Positions 11,320 to 25,284 of a stretch of 64,000 nt of DNA are shown in pieces (positions within the stretch are counted from its first letter, which is position 1; every line of letters starts with the position of its first letter). Source of the stretch: Sipunculus nudus. Lineage: Eukaryota > Annelida > Sipuncula > Golfingiida > Sipunculidae. The stretch is from contig CM049310.1 of NCBI GenBank assembly GCA_026874595.1, forward strand, positions 89,349,556 through 89,413,555, given 5' to 3'. The notes beneath the pieces are model-generated. The model had not been told where the DNA came from. It ran no database searches and saw only the letters and a list, made by a program, of their open reading frames with translations. The translations under genes were made by a program, and so were the position numbers.

Positions 11320-14300
11320 GATTTTCGACCGTTTTCTGAAGTTATATTGTATTATTCGACGTGTCAGAAGTCTTATTTATGACAGAAATCGTGCATAACA
11401 CTAGAGATATTGTGATCAAATGAGAAAATAGGTTCCGAAAATCCATAATATCTCCTTTAAAAAAAGCAGAATTATACATTTCTGATTTTGATTGAACGAA
11501 TTTGCTATTTATTTTTATATTCATGTGCACGAACAGGCACTGTAATGTAGCCGGGGAACTAGTCTTCGTCCCAATAGGTCATAATCGTGTTTAAATTTGG
11601 GAGAATACATCATTTATGTGGTATTTTTACAATTAGCAAAGCATAATCAAAACGTAAACAAAGTGTAAGCAAAGGAATTAGGACTTCATAAATGAGATTT
11701 TCGACCGTTTTTTGAAGTTATAATGTATTATTCGACGTGTCAGGAGTCTTATTTATGACAGAAATCGTGCATAACACTAGAGATATTGTGATCAAATGAG
11801 AAAATAGGTTCCGAAAATCCATAATATCTCCTTTAAAAAAAGCAGAATTATACATTTCTGATTTTGATTGAACGAATTTGCTCTTTATTTTTATATTCAT
11901 GTGCACGAACAGGCACTGTTATGTAGCCGGGGAACTAGTCTTCGTCCCTATGGGTCATAATCGTGTTTAAATTTGGGAGAATACATCATTTATGTGGTAT
12001 TTTTACAATTAGCAAAGCATAATCAAAACGTAAACAAAGTGTAAGCAAAGGAATTATGACTTCATAAATGCGATTTTCGACCGTTTTCTGAAGTTATAAT
12101 GTATTATTCAACTTGTCAGGAGTCTTATTTATGACAGAAATCGTGCAAAACACTAGAGATATTGTGATCAAATGAGAAAATAGGTTCCGAAAATCCATAA
12201 TATCTCCTTTAAAAAAAGCAGAATTATACATTTCTGATTTTGATTGAACGAATTTGCTCTTTATTTTTATATTCATGTGCACGAACAGGCACTGTTATGT
12301 AGCCGGGGAACTAGTCTTCGTCCCTATGGGTCATAATCGTGTATAAATTTGGGAGAATACATCATTTATGTGGTGTTTTCACAATAAGCAAAGCATAATC
12401 AAAACGTAAACAAAATGTAAGCAAAGGAATTAGGACTTCAAAAATGAGATTTTCGACCGTTTTCTGAAGTTATAATGTATTATTCGACGTATCAGGAGTC
12501 TTATTTATGACAGAAATCGTGCAAAACAGTAGAGATATTGTGGTCAAATGAGAAAATAGGTCCCAAAAATCCATAATATCCCATTAAGAAAAAAATCAGA
12601 ATTATACATTTTTGATTTTGATTGAACGAATTTGCTATTTATTTTTATATTCATGTGCACGAACAGGCACTGTTATGAAGCCGGGGAACTAGTTTTCGTC
12701 CCTATGGGTCATAATCGTGTTTAAATTTGGGAGAATACATCATTTATGTGGTATTTTTACAATAAGCAAAGCATAAGCAAAACGTAAACAAAGTGTAAGC
12801 AAAGGAATTAGGACTTCATAAATGAGATTGTCGACCGTTTTTTGAAGTTATAATGTATTATTCGAAGGGGTCAGGAGTCTTATTTATGACAGAAATCGTG
12901 CATAACTGTAGAGATATTGTGGTCAAATGAGAAAATAGGTCCCAAAAATCCATAATATCCCATTAAGAAAAAAATCAGAATTATCCATTTCTGAATTTGA
13001 TTGAACGAATTTGCTATTTATTTTTATATTCATGTGCACGAACAGGCACTGTTATGTAGCCGGGGAATTAGTCTTCGTCCCTATGGGTCATAATCGTGTT
13101 TAATTTTGGGAGAATACATCATTTATGTGGTGTTTTTACAATAAGCAAAGCATAAGCAAAACGTAAACAAAGTGTAAGCAAAGGAATTAGGACTTCATAA
13201 ATGCGATTTTCGACCGTTTTCTGAAGTTATATTGTATTATTCGACGTGTCAGAAGTCTTATTTATGACAGAAATCGTGCAAAACAGTAGAGATATTGTGG
13301 TCAAATGAGAAAATAGGTCCCTAAAATCCATAATATCCCATTAAGAAAAAAATCAGAATTATACATTTTTGATTTTGATTGAACGAATTTGCCATTTATT
13401 TTTATATTCATGTGCACGAACAGGCACTGTAATGTAACCGGGGAACTAGTCTTCGTCCCAATGGGTCATAATCGTGTTTAAATTTGGGAGAATACATCAT
13501 TTATGTGGTATTTTTACAATTAGCAAAGCATAATCAAAACGTAAACAAAGTGTAAGCAAAGGAATTAGGACTTCATAAATGAGATTTTCGACCGTTTTTT
13601 GAAGTTATAATGTATTATTCGACGTGTCAGGAGTCTTATTTATGACAGAAATCGTGCATAACACTAGAGATATTGTGATCAAATGAGAAAATAGGTTCCG
13701 AAAATCCATAATATCTCCTTTAAAAAAAGCAGAATTATACATTTCTGATTTTGATTGAACGAATTTGCTCTTTATTTTTATATTCATGTGCACGAACAGG
13801 CACTGTAATGTAGCCGGGGAACTAGTCTTCGTCCCAATGGGTCATAATCGTGTTTAAATTTGGGAGAATACATCATTTATGTGGTGTTTTCACAATAAGC
13901 AAAGCATAATCAAAACGTAAACAAAGTGTAAGCAAAGGAATTAGGACTTCAAAAATGAGATTTTCGACCGTTTTCTGAAGTTATAATGTATTATTCGACG
14001 TATCAGGAGTCTTATTTATGACAGAAATCGTGCAAAACAGTAGAGATATTGTGATCAAATGAGAAAATAGGTCCAAAAAATCCAAAATATCCCATTAAGA
14101 AAAAAATCAGAATTATACATTTCTGATTTTGATTGAACGAATTTGCTCTTTATTTTTATATTCATGTGCACGAACAGGCACTGTTATATAGCCGGGGAAC
14201 TAGTCTTCGTCCCTATGGGTCATAATCGTGTTTAAATTTGGGGGAATACATCATTTATGTGGTGTTTTTACAATAAGCAAAGCATAAGCAAAACGTAAAC

Positions 14301-14713
14301 AAAGTGTAAGCAAAGGAATTAGGACTTCATAAATGCGATTTTCGACCGTTTTCTGAAGTTATAATGTATTATTCAACTTGTCAGGAGTCTTATTTATGAC
14401 AGAAATCGTGCAAAACACTAGAGATATTGTGATCAAATGAGAAAATAGGTTCCGAAAATCCATAATATCTCCTTTAAAAAAAGGCAGAATTATACATTTC
14501 TGATTTTGATTGAACGAATTTGCTCTTTATTTTTATATTCATGTGCACGAACAGGCACTGTTATGTAGCCGGGGAACTAGTCTTCGTCCCTATGGGTCAT
14601 AATCGTGTATAAATTTGGGAGAATACATCATTTATGTGGTGTTTTCACAATAAGCAAAGCACAATCAAAACGTAAACAAAGTGTTAGCAAAGGAATTAGC
14701 ACTTCATAAATGA
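11320..14713. repeat. Irregular HOR segment, 9 monomers B-I-J-F/H-A''-H3-I-F-J
   Basis: Monomers start at 11320, 11696, 12072, 12448, 12826, 13205, 13583, 13959 and 14337. The order does not match the 8-mer. Three ggttccg-core monomers (B, I, J) follow one another, and two monomers are hybrids: B switches to an H3-type rear after 11575, and 12448 switches from F to H between about 12490 and 12540. A'' has an extra base and a G-rich change (gaaggggtcagg) near 12864, which makes it 379 bp long. Confidence 0.75.
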
Positions 14714-15848
14714 GATTTTCTACCGTTTTTTGAAGTTATAATGTATTATTAGACGTGTAAGGAGTCTCATTTATTACAGAAATCGTGCAAAACAGTAGAG
14801 ATATTGTGGTCAAATGAGAAAATAGGTCCCAAAAATCCCTAATATCCCATTAAGAAAAGAAAATCAGAATTATACATTTCTGATTTTGATTGAACGAATT
14901 TGCTCTTTATTTTTATATTCATGTGCACGAACAGGCACTGTTATGTAACCCGGGAACTAGTCTTCGTCCCTATGGGTCAAAATCGTGTTTAAATTTAGAA
15001 GAATACATCATTTATGTGGTGTTTTCACAATAAGCAAAGCACAAGCAAAACGTAAACATAGTGTAAGCAAAGGAATTAGGACTTCATAAATGAGATTTTC
15101 GACCGTTTTTTGAAGTTATAATGTATTATTCGACGTGTCATGAGGCATATTTATGACAGAAATCGTGCAAAACAGTAGAGATATTGTGGTCAAATGAGAA
15201 AATAGGTCCCAAAAATCCCTAATATCCCATTAAGAAAAAAAATTAGAATTATACATTTCTGATTTTGATTGAACGAATTTGCTCTTTATTTTTATATTCA
15301 TGTGCACGAACAGGCACTGTTATGTAACCCGGGAACTAGTCTTCGTCCCTATGGGTCAAAATCGTGTTTAAATTTAGAAGAATACATCATTTATGTGGTG
15401 TTTTCACAATAAGCAAAGCACAAGCAAAACGTAAACAAAGTGTAAACAAAGGAATTAGGACTTCATGAATGCGACTTTTGACCGTTTTCTGAAGTTATAA
15501 TGTATTATTCAACTTGTCAGGAGGCTTATTTATGACAGAAATCGTGCAAAACACTAGAGATATTGTGATCAAGTGAGAAAATAGGTTCCGAAAATCCATA
15601 ATATCTCCTTTAAAAAAAGGCAGAATTATACATTTCTGATTTTGATTGAACGAATTTGCTCTTTATTTTTATATTCATGTGCACGAACAGGCACTGTTAT
15701 GTAGCCGGGGAACTAGTCTTCGTCCCTATGGGTCATAATCGTGTTCAATTTGGGAGAATACATCATTTATGTGGTATTTTTACAATTAGCAAAGCATAAT
15801 CAAAACGTAAACAAAGTGTAAGCAAAGGAATTATGACTTCATAAATGC
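14714..15848. repeat. Divergent monomer trio X1-X2-X3
   Basis: Monomers start at 14714, 15094 and 15473. X1 and X2 share marks not seen elsewhere in the window: ccctaatatcc, ttagaagaatac and cacaagcaaaac, plus gtaacccggg. They look like a local one-monomer duplication. X1 also has ttctaccg and tttattacag; X2 has catgaggcat. X3 is J-like but starts gcgacttttgacc and has gtgttcaattt. This is the least homogenised stretch of domain 1. Confidence 0.75.
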
Positions 15849-18490
15849 GATTTTCGACCGTTTTCTGAAGTTATAATGTATTATTCAACTTGTCAGGAGT
15901 CTTATTTATGACAGAAATCGTGCAAAACACTAGAGATATTGTGATCAAATGAGAAAATAGGTTCCGAAAATCCATAATATCTCCTTTAAAAAAAGCAGAA
16001 TTATACATTTCTGATTTTGATTGAACGAATTTGCTCTTTATTTTTATATTCATGTGCACGAACAGGCACTGTTATGTAGCCGGGGAACTAGTCTTCGTCC
16101 CTATGGGTCATAATCGTGTATAAATTTTGGAGAATACATCATTTATGTGGTGTTTTCACAATAAGCAAAGCATAATCAAAACGTAAACAAAGTGTAAGCA
16201 AAGGAATTAGGACTTCAAAAATGAGATTTTCGACCGTTTTCTGAAGTTATAATGTATTATTCGACGTATCAGGAGTCTTATTTATGACAGAAATCGTGCA
16301 AAACAGTAGAGATATTGTGATCAAAAGAGAAAATAGGTCCAAAAAATCCAAAATATCCCATTAAGAAAAAAATCAGAATTATACATTTCTGATTTTGATT
16401 GAACGAATTTGCTCTTTATTTTTATATTCAGGTGCACGAACAGGCACTGTTATGTAGCCGGGGAAATAGTCTTCGTCCCTATGGGTCATAATCGTGTTTA
16501 AATTTGGGGGAATACATCATTTATGTGGTGTTTTTACAATAAGCAAAGCATAAGCAAAACGTAAACAAAGTGTAAGCAAAGGAATTAGGACTTCATAAAT
16601 GCGATTTTCGACCGTTTTCTGAAGTTATAATGTATTATTCGACGTGTCAGGAGTCTTATTTATGACAGAAATCGTGCAAAACACTAGAGATTTTGTAGTC
16701 AAATGAGAAAATAGGTCCCAACATTCCATAATATCCCATTAAGAAAAAAATCAGAATTATACATTTCTGATTTTGATTGAACGAATTCGCTATTTATTTT
16801 TATATTCATGTGCACGAACAGGCACTGTTATGTAGCCCGGGAACCAGTCTTCGTCCCTATGGGTCATAATCGTGTTTAAATTTGGGAGAATACATCATTT
16901 ATGTGGTGTTTTTACAATAAGGAAAGCATAAGCAAAACGTAAACAAAGTGTAAGCAAAGGAATTAGGACTTCATAAATGCGATTTTCGACCGTTTTCTGA
17001 AGTTATATTGTATTATTCGACGTGTCAGAAGTCTTATTTATGACAGAAATCGTGCAAAACAGTAGAGATATTGTGGTCAAATGAGAAAATAGGTCCCAAA
17101 AATCCATAATATCCCATTAAGAAAAAAATCAGAATTATACATTTTTGATTTTGATTGAACGAATTTGCTATTTATTTTTATATTCATGTGCACGAACAGG
17201 CACTGTTATGTAGCCGGGGAACTAGTTTTCGTCCCTATGGGTCATAATCGTGTTTAAATTTGGGAGAATACATCATTTATGTGGTATTTTTACAATAAGC
17301 AAAGCATAAGCAAAACGTAAACAAAGTGTAAGCAAAGGAATTAGGACTTCATAAATGAGATTGTCGACCGTTTTTTGAAGTTATAATGTATTATTCGACG
17401 TGTCAGGAGTCTTATTTATGACAGAAATCGTGCATAACTGTAGAGATATTGTGGTCAAATGAGAAAATAGGTCCCAAAAATCCATAATATCCCATTAAGA
17501 AAAAAATCAGAATTATACATTTCTGATTTTGATTGAACGAATTTGCTCTTTATTTTTATATTCATGTGCACGAACAGGCACTGTTATATAGCCGGGGAAA
17601 TAGTCTTCGTCCCTATGGGTCATAATCGTGTTTAAATTTGGGGGAATACATCATTTATGTGGTGTTTTTACAATAAGCAAAGCATAAGCAAAACGTAAAC
17701 AAAGTGTAAGCAAAGGAATTAGGACTTCATAAATGCGATTTTCGACCGTTTTCTGAAGTTATATTGTATTATTCGACGTGTCAGAAGTCTTATTTATGAC
17801 AGAAATCGTGCAAAACAGTAGAGATATTGTGGTCAAATGAGAAAATAGGTCCCTAAAATCCATAATATCCCATTAAGAAAAAAATCAGAATTATACATTT
17901 TTGATTTTGATTGAACGAATTTGCCATTTATTTTTATATTCATGTGCACGAACAGGCACTGTAATGTAGCCGGGGAACTAGTCTTCGTCCCAATGGGTCA
18001 TAAACGTGTTTAAATTTGGGAGAATACATCATTTATGTGGTATTTTTACAATTAGCAAAGCATAATCAAAACGTAAACAAAGTGTAAGCAAAGGAATTAG
18101 GACTTCATAAATGAGATTTTCGACCGTTTTTTGAAGTTATAATGTATTATTCGACGTGTCAGGAGTCTTATTTATGACAGAAATCGTGCATAACACTAGA
18201 GATATTGTGATCAAATGAGAAAATAGGTTCCGAAAATCCATAATATCTCCTTTAAAGAAAGCAGAATTATACATTTTTGATTTTGATTGAACGAATTTGC
18301 TATTTATTTTTATATTCATGTGCACGAACAGGCACTGTTATGTAGCCGGGGAACTAGTTTTCGTCCCTATGGGTCATAATCGTGTTTAAATTTGGGAGAA
18401 TACATCATTTATGTGGTATTTTTACAATAAGCAAAGCATAAGCAAAACGTAAACAAAGTGTAAGCAAAGGAATTAGGACTTCATAAATGA
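15849..18490. repeat. HOR segment, 7 monomers J-F-G-H-A'/F-H3-I/H
   Basis: Monomers start at 15849, 16225, 16603, 16981, 17359, 17737 and 18115. F-G-H resembles 1885-3018, including gaattc in G. Monomer 17359 starts as A' and ends as F (ctcttta, ttatatagcc, gaaatag, ttggggg), switching at about 17490-17525. Monomer 18115 starts as I and ends as H, and leads directly into the large duplicated segment. Confidence 0.8.
18115..18490. repeat. Hybrid monomer I to H at the left edge of the large duplication
   Basis: The front carries I markers (ttttttgaag, cataacactag, ggttccg, tttaaagaaagc). The rear carries H markers (tttttgattttg, agttttcg, aagcataagcaaaac). The switch lies between about 18258 and 18276. 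Immediately after it the sequence restarts as at position 1, so this monomer is a candidate crossover junction of the 18.5-kb shift. Confidence 0.75.
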
Positions 18491-21400
18491 GATTGTCGAC
18501 CGTTTTTTGAAGTTATAATGTATTATTCGACGTGTCAGGAGTCTTATTTGTGACAGAAATCGTGCATAACTGTAGAGATATTGTGGTCAAATGAGAAAAT
18601 AGGTCCCAAAAATCCATAATATCCCATTAAGAAAAAAATCAGATTTATCCATTTCTGAATTTGATTGAACGAATTTGCTATTTATTTTTATATTCATGTG
18701 CACGAACAGACACTGTTATGTAGCCGGGGAATTAGTCTTCGTCCCTATGGGTCATAATCGTGTTTAATTTTGGGAGAATACATCATTTATGTGGTGTTTT
18801 TACAATAAGCAAAGCATAAGCAAAACGTAAACAAAGTGTAAGCAAAGGAATTAGGACTTCATAAATGCGATTTTCGACCGTTTTCTGAAGTTATATTGTA
18901 TTATTCGACGTGTCAGAAGTCTTATTTATGACAGAAATCGTGCATAACACTAGAGATATTGTGATCAAATGAGAAAATAGGTTCCGAAAATCCATAATAT
19001 CTCCTTTAAAAAAAGCAGAATTATACATTTCTGATTTTGATTGAACGAATTTGCTATTTATTTTTATATTCATGTGCACGAACAGGCACTGTAATGTAGC
19101 CGGGGAACTAGTCTTCGTCCCAATGGGTCATAATCGTGTTTAAATTTGGGAGAATACATCATTTATGTGGTATTTTTACAATAAGCAAAGCATAAGCAAA
19201 ACGTAAACAAAGTGTAAGCAAAGGAATTAGGACTTCATAAATGAGATTTTCGACCGTTTTCTGAAGTTATAATGTATTATTCTACGTGTCAGGAGTCTTA
19301 TTAATGACAGAAATCGTGCATAACTGTAGAGATATTGTGGTCAAATGAGAAAATAGGTCCCAAAAATCCATAATATCCCATTAAGAAAAAAATCAGAATT
19401 ATACATTTTTGATTTTGATTGAACGAATTTGCTATTTATTTTTATATTCATGTGCACGAACAGGCACTGTAATGTAGCCGGGGAACTAGTCTTTGTCCCT
19501 ATGGGTCTTAATCGTGTTTAAATTTGGGAGAATACATCATTTATGTGGTATTTTTACAATAAGCAAAGCATAAGCAAAACGTAAACAAAGTGTAAGCAAA
19601 GGAATTAGGACTTCATAAATGAGATTTTCGACCGTTTTTTGAAGTTATAATGTATTATTCGACGTTTCAGGAGTCTTATTTATGACAGAAATCGTGCATA
19701 ACTGTAGAGATATTGTGGTCAAATGAGAAAATAGGTCCCAAAAATCCATAATATCCCATTAAGAAAAAAATCAGAATTATACATTTCTGAATTTGATTGA
19801 AAGAATTTGCTATTTATTTTTATATTCATGTGCACGAACAGGCACTGTTATGTAGCCGGGGAACTATTCTTCATCCCTATGGGTCAAAATCGTGTTTAAA
19901 TTTGGGAGAATACATCATTTATGTGGTGTTTTTACAATAAGCAAAGCATAAGCAAAACGTAAACAAAGTGTAAGCAAAGGAATTAGGACTTCATAAATGC
20001 GATTTTCGACCGTTTTTTGAAGTTATAATGTATTATTCAACTTGTCAGGAGTCTCATTTATGACAGAAATCGTGCAAAACAGTAGATATATTGTGATCAA
20101 ATGAGAAAATAGGTCCCGAAAATCCATAATATCTCCTTAAAAAAAGCAGAATTATACATTTCTGATTTTGATTGAACGAATTTGCTCTTTATTTTTATAT
20201 TCATGTGCAGGAAGAGGCACTGTTATGTAGCCCGGGAACTAGTCTTCGTCCCTATGGGTCATAATCGTGTTTAAATTTGGGAGAATACATCATTTATGTG
20301 GTATTTTTACAATAAGCAAAGCATAAGCAAAACGTAAACAAAGTGTAAGCAAAGGAATTAGGACTTCATAAATGAGATTGTCGACCGTTTTTTGAAGTTA
20401 TAATGTATTATTCGACGTATCAGGAGTCTTATTTATGACAGAAATCGTGCAAAACAGTAGAGATATTGTGATCAAATGAGAAAATAGGTCCAAAAAATCC
20501 AAAATATCCCATTAAGAAAAAAATCAGAATTATACATTTCTGATTTTGATTGAACGAATTTGCTCTTTATTTTTATATTCATGTGCACGAACAGGCACTG
20601 TTATGTAGCCGGGGAAATAGTCTTCGTCCCTATGGGTCATAATCGTGTTTAAATTTGGGGGAATACATCATTTATGTGGTGTTTTTACAATAAGCAAAGC
20701 ATAAGCAAAACGTAAACAAAGTGTAAGCAAAGGAATTAGGACTTCATAAATGCGATTTTCGACCGTTTTCTGAAGTTATAATGTATTATTCGACGTGTCA
20801 GGAGTCTTATTTATGACAGAAATCGTGCAAAACACTAGAGATTTTGTAGTCAAATGAGAAAATAGGTCCCAACAATCCATAATATCCCATTAAGAAAAAA
20901 ATCAGAATTATACATTTCTGATTTTGATTGAACGAATTCGCTATTTATTTTTATATTCATGTGCACGAACAGGCACTGTTATGTAGCCCGGGAACCAGTC
21001 TTCGTCCCTATGGGTCATAATCGTGTTTAAATTTGGGAGAATACATCATTTATGTGGTGTTTTTACAATAAGGAAAGCATAAGCAAAACGTAAACAAAGT
21101 GTAAGCAAAGGAATTAGGACTTCATAAATGCGATTTTCGACCGTTTTCTGAAGTTATATTGTATTATTCGACGTGTCAGAAGTCTTATTTATGACAGAAA
21201 TCGTGCAAAACAGTAGAGATATTGTGGTCAAATGAGAAAATAGGTCCCAAAAATCCATAATATCCCATTAAGAAAAAAATCAGAATTATACATTTTTGAT
21301 TTTGATTGAACGAATTTGCTATTTATTTTTATATTCATGTGCACGAACAGGCACTGTTATGTAGCCGGGGAACTAGTTTTCGTCCCTATGGGTCATAATC

Positions 21401-21509
21401 GTGTTTAAATTTGGGAGAATACATCATTTATGTGGTATTTTTGCAATAAGCAAAGCATAAGCAAAACGTAAACAAAGTGTAAGCAAAGGAATTAGGACTT
21501 CATAAATGA
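18491..21509. repeat. HOR unit, 8-mer A-B-C-D-E-F-G-H (second copy of 1-3018)
   Basis: Monomers start at 18491, 18869, 19245, 19623, 20001, 20376, 20754 and 21132. Type by type and variant by variant this follows 1-3018 with an offset of 18490-18491 bp. It shares even the rare gaattc in G, gaaccag in G and tttttgcaataag in H. The two differences I saw are the c at the site of 2138 and the full g run in D. Confidence 0.88.
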
Positions 21510-23019
21510 GATTGTCGACCGTTTTTTGAAGTTATAATGTATTATTCGACGTGTCAGGAGTCTTATTTATGACAGAAATCGTGCATAACTGTAGAGATAT
21601 TGTGGTCAAATGAGAAAATAGGTCCCAAAAATCCATAATATCCCATTAAGAAAAAAATCAGAATTATCCATTTCTGAATTTGATTGAACGAATTTGCTAT
21701 TTATTTTTATATTCATGTGCACGAACAGGCACTGTTATGTAGCCGGGGAATTAGTCTTCGTCCCTATGGGTCATAATCGTGTTTAATTTTGGGAGAATAC
21801 ATCATTTATGTGGTGTTTTTACAATAAGCAAAGCATAAGCAAAACGTAAACAAAGTGTAAGCAAAGGAATTAGGACTTCATAAATGCGATTTTCGACCGT
21901 TTTCTGAAGTTATATTGTATTATTCGACGTGTCAGAAGTCTTATTTATGACAGAAATCGTGCAAAACAGTAGAGATATTGTGGTCAAATGAGAAAATAGG
22001 TCCCAAAAATCCATAATATCCCATTAAGAAAAAAATCAGAATTATCCATTTCTGAATTTGATTGAACGAATTTGCTATTTATTTTTATATTCATGTGCAC
22101 GAACAGGCACTGTTATGTAGCCGGGGAATTAGTCTTCGTCCCTATGGGTCATAATCGTGTTTAATTTTGGGAGAATACATCATTTATGTGGTGTTTTTAC
22201 AATAAGCAAAGCATAAGCAAAACGTAAACAAAGTGTAAGCAAAGGAATTAGGACTTCATAAATGCGATTTTCGACCGTTTTCTGAAGTTATATTGTATTA
22301 TTCGACGTGTCAGAAGTCTTATTTATGACAGAAATCGTGCAAAACAGTAGAGATATTGTGGTCAAATGAGAAAATAGGTCCCTAAAATCCATAATATCCC
22401 ATTAAGAAAAAAATCAGAATTATACATTTTTGATTTTGATTGAACGAATTTGCCATTTATTTTTATATTCATGTGCACGAACAGGCACTGTAATGTAGCC
22501 GGGGAACTAGTCTTCGTCCCAATGGGTCATAATCGTGTTTAAATTTGGGAGAATACATCATTTATGTGGTATTTTTACAATTAGCAAAGCATAATCAAAA
22601 CGTAAACAAAGTGTAAGCAAAGGAATTAGGACTTCATAAATGAGATTTTCGACCGTTTTTTTAAGTTATAATGTATTATTCGACGTGTCAGGAGTCTTAT
22701 TTATGACAGAAATCGTGCATAACACTAGAGATATTGTGATCAAATGAGAAAATAGGTTCCGAAAATCCATAATATCTCCTTTAAAGAAAGCAGAATTATA
22801 CATTTCTGAGTTTGATTGAACGAATTTGCTCTTTATTTTTATATTCATGTGCACGAACAGGCACTGTAATGTAGCCGGGGAACTAGTCTTCGTCCCAATG
22901 GGTCATAATCGTGTTTAAATTTGGGAGAATACATCATTTATGTGGTGTTTTCACAATAAGCAAAGCATAATCCAAACGTAAACAAAGTGTAAGCAAAGGA
23001 ATTAGGACTTCAAAAATGA
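21510..23019. repeat. HOR segment, 4-mer A'-H2-H3-I (second copy)
   Basis: Monomers start at 21510, 21888, 22266 and 22644. This is the sister of 3019-4528, with the same H/A hybrid H2 and the same H3 marks. I has a g-to-t change at 22662 that turns ttttttgaag into tttttttaag, which also breaks the junction dyad described separately. Confidence 0.85.
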
Positions 23020-25284
23020 GATTTTCGACCGTTTTCTGAAGTTATAATGTATTATTCTACGTGTCAGGAGTCTTATTAATGACAGAAATCGTGCATAACT
23101 GTAGAGATATTGTGGTCAAATGAGAAAATAGGTCCCAAAAATCCATAATATCCCATTAAGAAAAAAATCAGAATTATACATTTTTGATTTTGATTGAACG
23201 AATTTGCTATTTATTTTTATATTCATGTGCACGAACAGGCACTGTAATGTAGCCGGGGAACTAGTCTTTGTCCCTATGGGTCTTAATCGTGTTTAAATTT
23301 GGGAGAATACATCATTTATGTGGTATTTTTACAATAAGCAAAGCATAAGCAAAACGTAAACAAAGTGTAAGCAAAGGAATTAGGACTTCATAAATGAGAT
23401 TTTCGACCGTTTTTTGAAGTTATAATGTATTATTCGACGTTTCAGGAGTCTTATTTATGACAGAAATCGTGCATAACTGTAGAGATATTGTGGTCAAATG
23501 AGAAAATAGGTCCCAAAAATCCATAATATCCCATTAAGAAAAAAATCAGAATTATACATTTCTGAATTTGATTGAAAGAATTTGCTATTTATTTTTATAT
23601 TCATGTGCACGAACAGGCACTGTTATGTAGCCGGGGAACTATTCTTCATCCCTATGGGTCAAAATCGTGTTTAAATTTGGGAGAATACATCATTTATGTG
23701 GTGTTTTTACAATAAGCAAAGCATAAGCAAAACGTAAACAAAGTGTAAGCAAAGGAATTAGGACTTCATAAATGCGATTTTCGACCGTTTTTTGAAGTTA
23801 TAATGTATTATTCAACTTGTCAGGAGTCTCATTTATGACAGAAATCGTGCAAAACAGTAGATATATTGTGATCAAATGAGAAAATAGGTCCCGAAAATCC
23901 ATAATATCTCCTTAAAAAAAGCAGAATTATACATTTCTGATTTTGATTGAACGAATTTGCTCTTTATTTTTATATTCATGTGCAGGAAGAGGCACTGTTA
24001 TGTAGCCCGGGAACTAGTCTTCGTCCCTATGGGTCATAATCGTGTTTAAATTTGGGAGAATACATCATTTATGTGGTATTTTTACAATAAGCAAAGCATA
24101 AGCAAAACGTAAACAAAGTGTAAGCAAAGGAATTAGGACTTCATAAATGAGATTGTCGACCGTTTTTTGAAGTTATAATGTATTATTCGACGTATCAGGA
24201 GTCTTATTTATGACAGAAATCGTGCAAAACAGTAGAGATATTGTGATCAAATGAGAAAATAGGTCCAAAAAATCCAAAATATCCCATTAAGAAAAAAATC
24301 AGAATTATACATTTCTGATTTTGATTGAACGAATTTGCTCTTTATTTTTATATTCATGTGCACGAACAGGCACTGTTATGTAGCCGGGGAAATAGTCTTC
24401 GTCCCTATGGGTCATAATCGTGTTTAAATTTGGGGGAATACATCATTTATGTGGTGTTTTTACAATAAGCAAAGCATAAGCAAAACGTAAACAAAGTGTA
24501 AGCAAAGGAATTAGGACTTCATAAATGCGATTTTCGACCGTTTTCTGAAGTTATAATGTATTATTCGACGTGTCAGGAGTCTTATTTATGACAGAAATCG
24601 TGCAAAACACTAGAGATATTGTAGTCAAATGAGAAAATAGGTCCCAACAATCCATAATATCCCATTAAGAAAAAAATCAGAATTATACATTTCTGATTTT
24701 GATTGAACGAATTTGCTATTTATTTTTATATTCATGTGCACGAACAGGCACTGTTATGTAGCCCGGGAACTAGTCTTCGTCCCTATGGGTCATAATCGTG
24801 TTTAAATTTGGGAGAATACATCATTTATGTGGTGTTTTTACAATAAGGAAAGCATATGCAAAACGTAAACAAAGTGTAAGCAAAGGAATTAGGACTTCAT
24901 AAATGCGATTTTCGACCGTTTTCTGAAGTTATATTGTATTATTCGACGTGTCAGAAGTCTTATTTATGACAGAAATCGTGCAAAACAGTAGAGATATTGT
25001 GGTCAAATGAGAAAATAGGTCCCAAAAATCCATAATATCCCATTAAGAAAAAAATCAGAATTATACATTTTTGATTTTGATTGAACGAATTTGCTATTTA
25101 TTTTTATATTCATGTGCACGAACAGGCACTGTTATGTAGCCGGGGAACTAGTTTTCGTCCCTATGGGTCATAATCGTGTTTAAATTTGGGAGAATACATC
25201 ATTTATGTGGTATTTTTACAATAAGCAAAGCATAAGCAAAACGTAAACAAAGTGTAAGCAAAGGAATTAGGACTTCATAAATGA
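23020..25284. repeat. HOR segment, 6-mer C-D-E-F-G'-H
   Basis: Monomers start at 23020, 23398, 23776, 24151 (F), 24529 and 24907. This is the sister of 4529-6415 but keeps the F monomer at 24151-24528. Beyond this point the offset to the first copy changes from 18491 to 18869 bp, that is, by one monomer. Confidence 0.87.
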
